NCBI GenBank assembly: GCA_016758965.1
Contig: JAEPRB010000028.1
Coordinates: 62,001 to 126,000 of the forward strand
Reading direction: 5' to 3'
Length of the DNA: 64,000 nt
From: Circinella minor
Taxonomy: Eukaryota; Mucoromycota; Mucoromycetes; Mucorales; Lichtheimiaceae
The notes beneath the pieces were generated by a model that did not search any database, was not told the DNA's origin, and saw only the letters and a program-made list of their open reading frames with translations. The position numbers and the translations under genes were made by a program. Below, piece after piece: positions 1-12,275 of the stretch (position 1 is the stretch's first letter; each line of letters opens with the position of its first letter).

Positions 1-1778
1 TGTAAATCAGCAAGTGCACTAAGCATAGGAATAGTTAACTCTCGGATAAAAAGAAGTTTAAGCGTCTTGATTCGTGTTCCTCCAAGTTTTTGTAAAAAAC
101 CAGTTAAACCTGCATCTGTATATACGTTTTTAATCGTAAAATGAATTGTCAGAGACTCTAATCTTGATAGTTGAGCAATTCCATCTAATATTTCATCATT
201 CACAGATATGACATATCTGAAAAAGATATCACAAAGTTGACATCCATATAAATCTAATTGTTGATAAAGTTGCGTTATTGGTGATGATGGTTGTTGTGAT
301 AAATTATTATTGTTTTTGTCGTCTTGATCATCATAATAATTTAAATAAAGTTGGCCCAGTCTTAAAAATTGTAGTTGTAAAGCTGCCTTTAGCAATTTAG
401 CAAGATTTAAATGGATATCGTGATCAGCATCTAGTGTAAGTTTTTCCAATCGTGGTGCTCTACTGACAAGCGATCGAATGGATTCATCTGTATACTGCGT
501 ACCGTCGCAATCTAATGTATGTAATTTTGGGAGGCGTAAGGTCTGAAATACGGGTACCCAACTATGAACTTGATGTTGCGAAGAAAGGTCGCACAAGGCA
601 AGAAATTCCAAAGTATCGGCATGCTGGTGAAGGAATGGACCAATTTGTTTAGGTCCAAACCCGTCTTTTTCACAAACCAAAAAATAACAAAGCCCTCTTT
701 TTTTCTCTTTTTCTACAGTTGATGCATTCTTGTTGTTCCTGCTACTACTACTGTAATTGTCATTAATGAGTTTCTGAATACATGTTTCACGGTATTTTTC
801 TTTGAGATGCTTAGGATTGATTTCCAAATAAATAAGTTTTGGACACCATATGAACAATTGCTTTAGGTCAAGAATAGAAATTGTGTTGCTATCGTCATCC
901 ACGCTACCAACCGAAAGAAATTCTAGCTGAGGGGATCGCTGTAAAATTGGAACAAGACCGTGCTCTATATCCAATGGGGTTTCGAAATAGAGCTGAGTCA
1001 GATGGGTCATATGATTTAATGGTATTGGAGTCAAAGAGATGGGCGATGAATTAACAGTGCTATGAACATCATTGCTATCACTATCGTCATCATTATTGCT
1101 ACTGTTGAAAATTATTGAGAACTTAAAGTAATATGCCTGCGGACATACATTTAGTATTAAATGAAGATAGGGTAAGTTACATGGATGCTCTGCTACTACT
1201 GTTAACTGTTGGACATTCATGCTGACTTTTTGTTCTTTTTGTTGAGAAACGAGTTGACTCAACAATGTTAGATATCGCTTATGGTTACTTTTTTTCGTTG
1301 CACATCTGCTAAGCTCTTATAATAATAAAAATGATTTTTAAAAGATTATTATCAATTCTATTATCGCCGTCTTCATTATTATATTCTACCCTCTCTCCCC
1401 CACCTTTTCCTCACCCAAGTGTTCAGTTTCTGTACAGTTGAGATCGATCAGTTTTTGTATGACTTGAAAAAGTTGCTGCTCATTATCAAAATCTTGCAAT
1501 ACAATATGCTTTACATGACCACCAAGAAATTGTTGCCAGCGCTTATTTGTTAACAAATCCTGTACACTCTTGTCATTAGGCGAAATTTCTAATTTGCTCC
1601 ATGGACCTTGTGCATATTGTGGAATCGTCAAGTACCATCCACGACAAACTTTTGTGCATGCTAAACAATCTGGTTGATCAAGATAAGAGATGATTTTGAC
1701 TACAATGTCAAAAGGTAAAAATCGGTTGAATAAGTTGTGTTCAGAATGCGTCTCTTGAACAACATAATCCATCGACAT
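1..1778 (-). CDS. F-box / leucine-rich-repeat protein, 3' end beyond window
   Basis: Seen: exon 1 is 1415-1778 and exon 2 runs from 1315 to the window edge, with a 99-nt GT-AG intron (1316-1414) joining in phase 1. Exon 1 encodes an F-box near residues 18-60 (FLPFDIVVKIISYLDQPDCL, then KVCRGWYL). Exon 2 stays open for about 438 codons and carries irregular leucine-rich segments such as APRLEKLTLDAD and LPKLHTLDCDG, with low-complexity Asn/Ser/Asp inserts. The start is the first ATG of exon 1; the stop is not in the window. Family knowledge: F-box proteins bind Skp1 and present substrates to SCF ubiquitin ligases, with the repeats binding substrate. The substrate is unknown. It lacks the TPR part seen in the second F-box gene of this window (19890-22235). 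Confidence 0.85.
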
Positions 1779-2172
1779 TGTACGTAAAAGACCAAAATAT
1801 TATTCGGAAAAAGAAAAACGTTTGGTTTCATCGTAGCAACAAAGTCAAATAGCTTTTCCACAGCCTCAAATCCGTGTAACGATGACTTAGACATATAGAC
1901 AATTCAATAAAAACTATCAAGCAGTCTATGTGACTTGGATACAATAAATGTTGTCATGGTGAAAAAGAGATCCCCAAATCATAATGAACTGCTGAGTTGT
2001 CATGCGCTCTTGATTTTTTATTTTCTTGACGACATATTGTTTTTAAAAACGTCGAGTTATTGTAAAATCGTTAATTTGAGTTGCTCATCGTGAGTCCCCA
2101 GAAAAATCGTGTAGTTCCCCTGTTTACGATAATAGTTATGGTTTTCAATTTCAAAAATTAATTTTTTCATTT
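1779..2172. other. upstream spacer of the F-box gene
   Basis: About 390 nt of AT-rich DNA holding the likely promoter of the minus-strand F-box gene. I see no clear TATA element, RNA gene or coding region. A minus-strand open stretch over 1700-1894 is a shadow of the F-box exon. Confidence 0.5.
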
Positions 2173-2502
2173 TTGAAAACCCCTATTGAAGCACAACCTA
2201 GGCGAAGAACTGGACATCTTAGCAGCCCTCATCGAATCTTGCCAACAAAACCAAAAACAATCATTGATGCGTTAAAGTATGACAGGGATAGATCTAAACC
2301 AGTGCTGAATTATGTTGCTTTAGATGAGTTCTATATACAGAAATTTGCTTACACAAGTACCAACGACAATCTTCTTCATCTTGTTCACCAATGCCAGGAC
2401 CAATAGATATACCTCATAATATATCTTCAAATAAAAATCTTTTGGAATCAAGGGATCGTCTTCGGAGCATTGCTTTAAATCCGAAAAATATTAAATAAAG
2501 GA
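2173..2502 (+). pseudogene. possible decayed coding fragment, unknown family
   Basis: Seen: an open stretch from 2173 with no ATG of its own (it opens at a TTG) reads about 77 codons, basic at its beginning (RRRTGHLSSPHR), and stops at 2404-2406. A different plus frame opens at an ATG just before that stop and continues to about 2502 (DIPHNISSNKNL, then a TAA). A third short frame lies at 2503-2613. The handover between frames looks like a frameshifted relic rather than a working gene. It lies beside the decayed helicase and the GC-rich inverted repeat, so it could be part of the same dead mobile element. I do not recognise the protein. Confidence 0.25.
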
Positions 2503-2632
2503 ATGGATTGGAAGGCTTGCTACCAAGAAGGACGCGGAAAAGGATACTTCAAGTCTTATAGTGATCATACCGTCTTGAAAGCCACATACCACAAACAAAA
2601 ATCAAACAAGTAGTAAATCATTTTTTTTCGTA

Positions 2633-2755
2633 GTATTATATAATACGAGACGTCGAACCGGGTGTTGACACGAAGCAAACCAAAGGGGCTCAATACTGTA
2701 AGTGCGCCGGTTCGGCGTCTCATTGGCGGCAAAGCCCCCAAACCCCCTTTGAATA
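2633..2755. repeat. GC-rich inverted repeat abutting a 14-bp palindrome
   Basis: Seen: a perfect palindrome GTATTATATAATAC (2633-2646) is followed at once by GAGACGTCGAACCGG (2647-2661). After 45 nt its near-perfect complement CCGGTTCGGCGTCTC (2707-2721) pairs at 14 of 15 positions. A C-rich tail with runs of five Cs follows (2724-2752). The block is far richer in GC than its surroundings. It lies just beyond the 3' side of the minus-strand helicase relic, so a transposon terminus is a reasonable inference. The canonical Helitron CTRR end was not identified. Confidence 0.55.
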
Positions 2756-2769
2756 ATATATAAAATATT

Positions 2770-3835
2770 TAAAAATGAATACTTGTTTGTGATTCTAAAA
2801 TTGATTTAGCCTGAAAAAACCAAATTCCTGCAAAATCAGCATCAGTAAATTTAGCTTCTAAATTATATGGCAAAAATAATGACATAGAGGTTGGGTATCA
2901 TTATAAAGACCTTTGTGAGGGTTTATATTACATAACAGCATAGTACGCTGATGTAATTTTAGCAAAAGTATATGTAGTAGATAGCTGGAAAGATGAACTA
3001 TATGGAGATATTCTGGAGGATAATTTGAGGCAAATGCCACAGAGTCAAAAATTTTGTCAATAAAAGATACTTGTATTCTCTCCAGGAAAGTGCTCAAGTA
3101 CTCCATTATTCAAAGTCCAGATATCATTACTGTACGATGCTAAAATAGCACATCTTTTCACATGCCCTGATTCCTGTAGCGACTCTAACTCTGAATAAGC
3201 AATATTAATAGCAGACTTCAAACAGGATGTTTATGTACAGTACTCAGCTTCCCAAAGTGAGTTCTACTTGAATGGCATTAGATCCTAGAACTAAAAAAGC
3301 TGGTTTCCAGCCTTGATCAGCCCACAGCAGATACTCTGAAAATTATTGTAATGCATCTACTATTTGTTCGCGGAACATCCATGTTTTCTGTAAGATATGT
3401 ATTTTGAAAATATTGAAATAGCTGTGCATTTGTCAAAGAAGCACTCAAAATATCCGACTTATTTCTATTAGGGACAATTGGAAAAGTTTGTCTACTATCG
3501 TCATCAATGACAACAGCTTTACCACTTAGTGAGATGTGTTCATAGCAACTATCAACTCTACCCATAATACTGTATCTTGCAATAGTCTATTAGCTGGCTC
3601 AAAAACAAAACTGTGTCTCATATGTGGTTTATCCCAGATTATAAGATATAACCTACATAATATTTCAGCCTATGGACTGTGAACACAAATGCTGTATACT
3701 GTATCCTCTTATAGATCTAAAGGTAAACTACGAAATCAACTATATCCAGTACGACTACCTCTAAGAAGTAGTGCTGCAATTCCAGAAGAAGCAACAGTGA
3801 TAACAATTTCGTCTTATGTTATTAACAATGTATAA
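2770..3835 (-). pseudogene. decayed PIF1/Helitron-type DNA helicase
   Basis: Read on the minus strand across several frames, with stops between, the following align in order with the Helitron/PIF1 helicase core: VASSGIAALLL (motif Ia region, about 3760-3800), LIIWDKPHMRHSFVFEP (motif II region, normally D-E-A-P-M), GKAVVIDDDSRQTFPIVPN (motif III region, normally G-G-D-F-R-Q), a following LTENM, then YPPEYL and MLLCNINPHKGLYNDT near 2890-3040 (normally L-R-N-..-GL-N-G-T-R). The Walker A motif is absent upstream, and several key residues are changed. Family knowledge: such helicases occur in Helitron rolling-circle transposons and as cellular Pif1. The broken frames and lost motifs indicate a dead transposon copy. 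The Rep/HUH domain was not found, so Helitron origin is inferred. Confidence 0.7.
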
Positions 3836-6517
3836 ATGACCATTCCAAAAATTTAATTGCAAATTATGATAGTAACAAGTAATCTTACATTTTACTTGAA
3901 AATGATATCAGATTGATTAATTGTTAAATAATTTTGAATAAGCTTTTATTTTACACTGTGAAATAACGTGACGGAACAGAAAGAGGAATTTAAAAAAAAA
4001 AATGCCACACTTCCAAAAAAGGAAGGTAATTTCATTAACAATTTTTGGGAGTCTACTATTATATTATAGATAGATAGATAGATAGATAGAAGATAGATAG
4101 ATAGATAGATAGATATAAAATATCGTTAGTTACCCTTTAGAGAGCTCACTTTTTATACTTTTTTTTTATGCAAGTATTAGAAAACCAAAATTCTCTTTTC
4201 ATAAATTTTGTATGAAATAAAAACTGTCATTTATTTTATTTTTTCTATAAAATTCTAAAGAATGCTAAACATAAAGGAATGGGAAAGGTGTTAAAATCTA
4301 AATTGTGTGTGAGCGGGATCAAAGAAGTTAGTAAAATATGATAATATTATAGTGTGGACAAAATAATAACCAACCCAAGTTTTAACTTTTTTCTCTCTAA
4401 ATTTCTCTTAAAAATTGTTTTTACTATACCAGCTGTGTCATGAACACCCAGATTGAAAGCAATATATACGAACTTTCTCAGGGATGAGTGGTTCAAACTA
4501 CCTGCAGTAAATACTCTGGTGCACCTATAAACGAGAATGAAGAAGTAAGGGTTTGAGATTCTCTACGCCGCTCTTGGTTTGGAAAGAAACATCATGGGTT
4601 GACCCTAATGAAAACGTAACGTAACAGCCGAAATGAACATAAAGCAAACAAAATAACGAACGATAAAATAACAAGAAGAACAAATAGAGCATGGTATTTT
4701 GAAACGTAAGGAAACAACAAGGCAAATATTGCTTGTCATTGTTCTTTTTTTATATATTCTCTTGAATACGTAACAATAATAGCAATAATAACAAGTGGTG
4801 AACATTCATAAAAAGGGTTGCGTTTCGACACTTTAACTATTCAGTAATTTCCATAACTACAAAAGCTATGGAAACTACGTAGCTGATATAAAAAAATAAG
4901 TTGGTCGTATGAAATCTTCTTTTTCTTGTGATGGGTTGTAATCTTTTGCGTATCGTTTGCAAAAGAATACGTTTGAAATGAAACAAGTCATTTGTTGGGA
5001 GCATGTCTTAATAGACAGTTGATCGTTCCCACTATCACGGAATATTCATCGTTGTGCTTGACTGTTGTGATTGAAGAATCCATTTGGTTTACACATCTCG
5101 GTTATAATACGATGTCAACCAGTGATCCTAAAATTGAACCTTATCCAAAAAGAACTGCCGGAAGCCGTTTTTTTATAATTATTTTCATCGTCCATCGTGG
5201 ACAAAGTTAATTGTTATCGTAGCCTGGGTCACAAAACACGTGATCTTACAATTATTTCTCGGCATATTAATAATATACCTATATAATATTATACAATGCA
5301 TACTGATGATAATAATATAGAGTTAAATTTGTATTAAACCATGTCTTACAACAACCTCATGTGTCATGAAGATGAATAATAATAAATGCTGTCTGTGCTT
5401 ATAGAGCGATTTAATTTATCACCAGGTTAGCGGCCTATTTATTCCAGAAATGGGAGATCTTTCTCGCCGCAATTTTATCCGATATATTAGAGACTAATAT
5501 GGATTAGTCCTCTTATCTGTAATAATCTTTTGATATGACAGTAAATAATGGACTATATCTCGTCTATAATACGAAGGCTTTTTTTTAGCAGAAAAAGGCT
5601 TAGTACCCTGACACATAAAATAAGTACTAGAAAAAAGGTAAAGAATATTTCTTAAAATAACATATTGTGCTAATAGTTACAGTACAGCTTTTCTGTTCTG
5701 GTCGTCTTAATATTAACATTTATCTAGATCATAAAGTGACAGATGGATTGCTGTAATTTGTATTTTATCTCTATTCTTTTTGAATACAATTTCTAAGGGC
5801 AAGCATAAGGGGGGGTCATTCATACTCTTTTCTTTGAAACACTTTTTGTCACTGTGTGTAACTATAAACCTTACTAAATGACATTATTATACCAGTTCAA
5901 TGGAAAATTGAAAAAGTAACATGTAATAAAAAGACTATTTGACCATTAAGGATAATCAATGAAAAATTGCCAGTGAAAGGTTACGATATTATCTTAGTAA
6001 TAGTATGATGGCAGAAGTGGGGGTGAGTTTTATAAAAGAAAGTTCGCACATACTTTAACGGGCACTCGATAAAACTTTATTTTCAAAAAATAATAATTTT
6101 CACCTGGTTCAAATTATAGAGCTTATATGTCTTGTGTCAAGTGATAATAACTTGAATAGTATTCAACGGTATATAGTTATGTATATTTCTGTTGATACGT
6201 ATCCACAGTGCATACGTACTACTTTCTTTTTAAAAAAAGAAGCCGGAAAGAAATAATAGAATAAATTAAATCAAAGGTAAATATAGAGAGCATATAATAT
6301 GTATAGTTTTCGTATGTGACTAAAATAATAGTATGTAATAAAAAATGCAAAGTTTTTGTAACGAAGACGAGGATAAAAATGAGAAACTATTATAGGGATA
6401 TAATTACGTGTATGTATAAAAGTATGTTATTTTAAGAGGGAGAGATATGTATACATATATCATATGATGCTTTTTTTTAATTATATATCTGAATGATGGG
6501 TATAAACTGTAATATTA
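3836..6517. other. gene-poor AT-rich spacer
   Basis: About 2.7 kb with no convincing coding exon on either strand; the short open stretches near 4525-5210 have no domain, splice context or family resemblance I recognise. It holds a GATA microsatellite, poly-A/T runs and several TACGTA palindromes (for example near 4875 and 6196). The last few hundred bases are the 3' flank of the multicopper oxidase gene. Confidence 0.5.
4067..4115 (+). repeat. (GATA)n microsatellite
   Basis: About twelve GATA/TAGA units, interrupted once near 4090 by an out-of-phase AGA, in non-coding DNA. Confidence 0.9.
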
Positions 6518-8495
6518 TTATTGAGAGGATAAGTGTCTACTAATCAATTCTGGCGATTCTTCGAGCGCAATCATCATTCCCATAAGCATATGTGGTGCAT
6601 TATGACAATGCATTGCCCAGATTCCCGGATTATCCTATTAAAAAAAACATGTATAAGATAATTGCTCTATTGGGTTTTTACTTATAAAGTCCCTCTCCAA
6701 AAAAATAAAAAGCTTACAGCAAGAATACGTATTTTCGACCATCCACAACCAACAAAACCCGTTCTTAATGTTCCATTAAGAGTTTCATCTTGAAAGTCAA
6801 TATTAGGGTATACTAAAGTAACATCTTTTTGAATAGGATGCGGAATATTTCGTATATTCCCATGTTTCGATTCATCATACTCTCCTGATCCGTGGGCAAT
6901 TTCCCAATGTGAATGACCATGAGTATGCCAAGGATGGGAACGACAAGGTTCACCCTAATAAATAACCACATAGAGAGAACCCAAAAGGTAAGGTTTACAG
7001 TATTCCATAATTCCATATATGGCGTTTTGTTAAAATTTTTCCGCAAATTTTTTTTTACCAATCCATGGAAAAAAAAAATATTTAATCCTTTTGTTTTATT
7101 CATATAGTCACTTACCGGTATATGGGTAGATTGGAGTACAAAATCGACAATTTCATAGTGATACAACGGATAGGTTCCCAAATAAGGATCATAGCCATTT
7201 GCTAAGGCACTGGCAGACAAGGGGCTTCTTCGCTTATTTTGAACAATATCCATTAAAATGGGTCTTTTGGGTTCCATAAATGCAACGTCATTAATAAACC
7301 AACGCGTTTCTCCAGTACTCGTTTTTGAATCAGTTCCCCTGAGTTTGACAGTACGAGATGGTAGTCGATTTACTATGGGATCAGTTCCATACAGAGGTTC
7401 AAGGTTAGACCATATCCAATGCGGAGAATTAATGAGAGGAAAAGAAGGTCGATTGACTGGTAGCTTGAATACTGGCTTGGTATTGTAAGTATTATCATTT
7501 GTTTTGTATCGCAAAATCGCCATACCATTCGAAATCTGACTAACATCTTCGGCCCATCGTCTATCTGTTCCAATTGTATAGTCCCGAGGAAGGTGGAAAG
7601 TGTGTACCAATACAGAAAACCGTTGACCAGGAGAAACTTCTAGGAAAGAAACAGTATAAGGCTTTACAAGTTCACCATCCACTTCAATAATAGTAAGATC
7701 ATGATGGGCGATACCAAATCCTATTGTACGAAATGTGGATGCCCCAATGATACGAAGGCGATACGTCTTCCCCCGATCAACCTCAAAAACGGTGTAACCA
7801 GCACAATCTGTACCAGCATCTTCACTCTTTTTCTGTGGGGAAGAAGCAGAAGGAATTGCTGAAGGTTGATCTGTGTTGTACAAAGTTCTGCCATTGATCA
7901 AGATACTGTGTGCCTCGGGAATGAATTTAAATTCTGGACCAAGAACATACTCCTCAAACGCGGTGCGACTGACATGCCACCATTCGCTAAGACTAATAAT
8001 GTGTTCCGGATATTTTTCCAACTGTTTTTCTTCACGACTATGTATAATGAATGGTCCAAACAACGTTTGTTCTGACAGTCCAACATGTGCATGGTAAAAA
8101 TAAGTTCCTGCTTGATTCACAACATAAAAATCGTGGGTAAATTCGCCACCTGGAGGAATAGGATGTTGTGTTAAAAAGGGCACACCGTCAGCATGACTCG
8201 AACCGTATTGGCGAATTCCATGAAAATGTACCGCTACATCATTCGACCCTGCGCCCGTAACATTAGATAATTGTGTTGGTGGTAAAAAGTTACGTACAGT
8301 GATTTGAACGCGTTCACCTTCTTCAACAGCAATAGTAGGTCCAGGTAACTGGTGATTGGCAAGTAACATTTTCCCATTGTAATTAGAACAATCAGGATTG
8401 ATTTCATCTATCGTTATATTCAGATCGAATCGTTTGAGTCCCGCAACACAATTAAAAGCCGCTATCAGTGATACCAAGATCGGTAATAATAGCAT
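6518..8495 (-). CDS. secreted multicopper oxidase (laccase/ascorbate-oxidase type)
   Basis: Three exons, 7116-8495, 6718-6954 and 6518-6634, join in phase 0 through GT-AG introns of 161 and 83 nt, giving 577 residues. All four copper motifs are present: HFHG (90-93), YHAHVG (His135, His137), HPWHTHGH (about 467-474) and HCHNAPHMLMGM (about 548-559, with the type 1 copper Cys and a methionine in the axial position). An N-terminal hydrophobic segment (MLLLPILVSLIAAFNCVAG) looks like a cleaved signal peptide. No C-terminal membrane anchor is seen, so it is not an obvious Fet3-type ferroxidase. Family knowledge: such enzymes oxidise phenols, ascorbate or metals with reduction of O2 to water at a three-domain copper site. 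The substrate here cannot be told. Stop in the unspliced frame at 6813 is intronic read-through, not the real end. Confidence 0.92.
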
Positions 8496-9745
8496 CTTTT
8501 TATGTGTAGGTGGAGAGGAGAATAGATAATTTTTCTTTTAAAACAAAAGAGCAGATAAAAAAGAAAGAGAGAGAAAAATAGAAAACAATCTAACAAGTTC
8601 AAACATACAACAAATTCAACCTTTCAAATTCATAATTTTATGCAAAAAAAAAAAAAAAAAATTAGGTATATCAAATCTATAATGAAAACGAAAAAATAAA
8701 CAGCTATCAAGTTCAATTGTAAAGACGACAAACCTTTTTTTTGCCACATCAAAACTTTCTTTTTTTTTTTTTGTGATGGTGCTCATGTCACACAGAATTC
8801 AATGTGCAAATAAGACCGATCTTTGCTCCCTATTATTTTTCCTTAATTCATTTTTGCAATGACACCTTTTTCTTTTTACTTCTTTCCCATTTGTGCTTTT
8901 CCTGTAATAATGAAAAGTTCGAATCTTTCTCGTGTGGCCAACTAATATAACTTAACTTTAGGGTTCCATTTCTCTTTCATATAATAAATTTTTCTCCACT
9001 TAAAACAGTTACTTTTTTTCTCCTCACCCTTTCCTCTTACTTCTCTTTCGTTTAAAAAACATCCGGATTCAAAATTATTGTGAAAAGTGGGCATCCGAAG
9101 AGCTTAATAAGATCGGAAAACAACAGTTAGTTTGCCACTCGTTCTGAAATGACGAATTCATTCGCTGAATTTTTTTTTTGTCCAAATGGTCAATGATTCT
9201 GTCTAATGTGGTGAAAAGATTATCCTTAATCCTATGGTGTAAGCATATTTCCATATAGAGTAACTGAGATCCTCATTTTCCCCCAACATTCCGCTCAATT
9301 TTTTTTTGATGGTGGGAAAATTGCTTACACAGAAACCGGATAAGTGAAACCGAAAACCTTTCCTTCTATTAATCACTTTTACTTTTACATTAGGGAGGGG
9401 TGGGGGAGGAGACCGAGCGGTGGACCAATGGTTCCTGTTGTCCCCACATTTCGGAGAAGAGATGGCAGAAGGTTACACCAACCATTAAAAAAAAAGAAAC
9501 TCAAAAAAAAAAAAAATTATACTAAATACCTGCTAAATACATATGCAACACAAAAAAAAAAATGAACAGAAAAGAATTATAAATATTGCGTCTTATTTAT
9601 TTTAAAAGTTCGCTTTTCTCTTCCTTCTCTCGGTTCACCTTTCTTTAACATTTTCCATTTTTTTTTTTAACTTTTTCTGCATTTTCCAAAAAACAAAAAT
9701 AAAAAGAAGTCGTATAACTGAAATAAAATAATCGATTATTTTATC
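8496..9745. promoter_or_regulatory. divergent promoter region, multicopper oxidase / bZIP
   Basis: About 1.25 kb separates the oppositely oriented starts of the oxidase and the bZIP gene. It holds many poly-T and poly-A runs and a G-rich patch at 9391-9410 containing AGGGG, the core of the yeast stress-response element. A role for that patch is speculation. No protein-coding exon is supported; a short open frame at 9344-9565 is low-complexity and lysine-rich. Confidence 0.45.
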
Positions 9746-11625
9746 ATGTCTACCGAAATTTCAATGCCTAGCAACGATGAGTTAACTTCTGCTCTTTTGC
9801 AACCATCCTCACCAGATTCTATCACCATGGAAACATCTCCATCACCTCCACCCTCTGGAACAACAGCATCAGCATCACCAGGCCAACCTATCAAAGTACG
9901 AAAGAAACCGGGTCGTAAACCTAATCCAGCATCACCTGCGTTACGAAAAGCACAAAATCGTGCTGCACAGCGTGCATTCAGAGAACGCAAAGAGCGTCAT
10001 TTACGAGAACTCGAAACAGCCGTCAAGCAAATTCGAGAACAACGTGATAAGCTTCAAGCTGAAAATGAACAATTTAGACAGGACACAGATATCTTACGGT
10101 CAGAAAATTGGTATTTGAAAGGCATCGTTTTAACACTTCAACTTGTATGTTTCCGTCACAACTTGGTCATTCCATCCCATTCACCTTATATGAATGAAGA
10201 GGCTTTATCTTTATTAGCCCAATCCATTCCAGAGCCTATTTCTGCTTATTTATCTGCAAATGCAAATAACAAATTACCTGTACCTACACGTTTGTTTGAC
10301 TTTTCACCAAGTAAACCTCGTGATCGTTACCTTTCTCAAGGTTCATTATTCATTACAAAAGATGGTGTTTCAAATCAGGCGCCGACCAAATTCGAAAAAT
10401 TTCCCAGCGCCAACAACAATATTACAGGGAATAGCTCGAGTATGGAGGATTTGGCATCTGAATTACCTGCGTTATCACCAGTCGAAGAAGAAATACCTTT
10501 ACCACCACCTCCAAAAGCCTTTGAAGAACCTATCACATCTAATTTAGCAGCTATTCAAATATTACGTTTGCGTTTACGTTTACAATCTGCTTGCGCACAA
10601 ATGGAATCAGCACCTTTTGCTATTCAGCCAACTGTACTACAGGTAAATAATTTCTGTACATATTTTATTTTTTTTCAAAAGTGTTTAATTTCACACAAAA
10701 GTTAAAATAAAGTGATTTCTAATAACTTACCCTTTTTAGCTCACTATTCCCCACGATCCACGCATTGATCTGGTCCCCACGCCTCATATGCGTGATCGAA
10801 TGATTCTCTTCCGGGACCTATTTGACCTTGATGATTGTTTCCGTTGCTTAATTGGTAATTCTGTGTTTCATGGTGGTGACCCCGCTTTGGCAGCCAATTG
10901 GCAATTACCCCCTGAATTTTTTGACAAATTTTGGTTTTTGACTATTGATTTTTCATTACAACGAACAACTAACCGATGGAGAAAAATGCAAGGGTTAAAG
11001 GAATTAAAACCTGATGAATCTAAGCATGAAGTACCTACTGCTATTGCAGAAGCACTTGCTAATATGCCACAACTTTCTTCCAACATGGATACTCTTCCAT
11101 CACTTTTTGGCAACGATATCATGAATAATAACAACTACAATATAAACAGTGGTCTCAGTAATAGTAATAATAATAATAATACCAACAGCGACAACAATAA
11201 TAATAACAACAACAAACAAAACAATCGTCAAAACTACGCGTCATCATTAGCATCTGAAGCATCATCTAGCGGGGAAAGTGATAGCACATTATTCTTTTCA
11301 TCACCAGTACAGCTTACAAATGGATTTATATCAACCTCTCAACCACAAGATAAAGAAACTTCTGACTTTTTGATGGATACTTCTACATGTCATCCATGGG
11401 ATACAATGTTATCACCTTCTGAAAATGATTACGGTATGTATCACAATTAATAAAAATTGGGTGGGGATGAAAGGGTAGAAGAAGAAAAGAAAGAATGGAA
11501 AAAAATGGGGGGGTTTTTTTTGACACGAGGCAACTAGGATGATTTTTACTCATTCGTATTACCTTATTTATTATATTCATTTAGATATGATTATGGATAG
11601 TTTAATCGATTCTGAACAACAGTAA
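9746..11625 (+). CDS. bZIP transcription factor, Yap/Pap1-like
   Basis: Exons 9746-10642, 10740-11433 and 11585-11625 join in phases 0 and 1 (introns 97 and 151 nt) to give 543 residues. The basic region NRAAQRAFRERKERH (71-85) matches the fungal Yap/Pap1 signature N-x-A-A-Q-x-x-F-R, and the heptad leucine zipper follows to about residue 130. Residues about 300-370 (DLVPTPHMRDRMILF, then FDKFWFLTID) resemble the DUF3425 domain found C-terminal to many fungal bZIPs. An Asn-rich tract follows. The last exon adds only 13 codons. Cys-rich redox domains of Yap1 are not evident, so an oxidative-stress role cannot be claimed. Nuclear DNA-binding regulator; targets unknown. A reading without the second intron would stop at 11448-11450 and lose the final 13 codons. 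Confidence 0.88.
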
Positions 11626-12275
11626 ACAAACGATCAAAAAGTCAAATCATCCTCATTTTCCCATTCATTCATTATCATTTTGCATTATTTTATATCTTTG
11701 TGCTAAAGGGCTGGGCCCTTTTTATCCCACCCATCCCCCCTCCAGTTAAATAATTTTAAAAGAATAGCTCTCGTTTACATTAACCATCATAATCATTTAA
11801 CTTTTTTTAAACCTTTGCTATTTCCCTGTAAATTTTTATTATTAGCATTTCTTCTACTTTTTTTTTTTTTTGCATTCTTTTTTTTTACTATTCCTACCCA
11901 ACAGTTCATGTTTATATCCTCTCTTTTAATATAATGTTTACTTATTTTGTAACTTTTTGATTACCAAAAAAAAAAAAAAAAAAAAAATAGATCGTCTTTC
12001 TTATTTTGTTTTGAAAAAAAAAAATGGTTTGATGCGGATAAATATAATAATAGTATATTAATAAAAAAAAACGCGTGTGTGTGTTTTGAACTCTATATTA
12101 TATGGCCAAAAAAAAAAAAAAATGAAAGAACGAGTGAGAAAAGAAAAATGACAGGGCGAACTATATTACACAGTACAAAGAAAGGGTTTGGTTTTACAAA
12201 AGGTAATAGGGGGAAAAAAAAGAAAGAAAATAGGGTAATAATAATAATAATGATAATATAAAAGTAAAAAATAAA
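11626..12275. other. convergent 3' flanks of bZIP and GT5 genes
   Basis: About 650 nt between two converging genes. It is pyrimidine-rich then A-rich, with a 22-nt A run near 11966. No coding exon, hairpin terminator or RNA gene is evident. Confidence 0.5.

Noticed and set aside
4525..5210. Several 60-70 codon frames on both strands
   Set aside because: No splice-compatible partners, no recognised motif and biased low-information composition; treated as chance.
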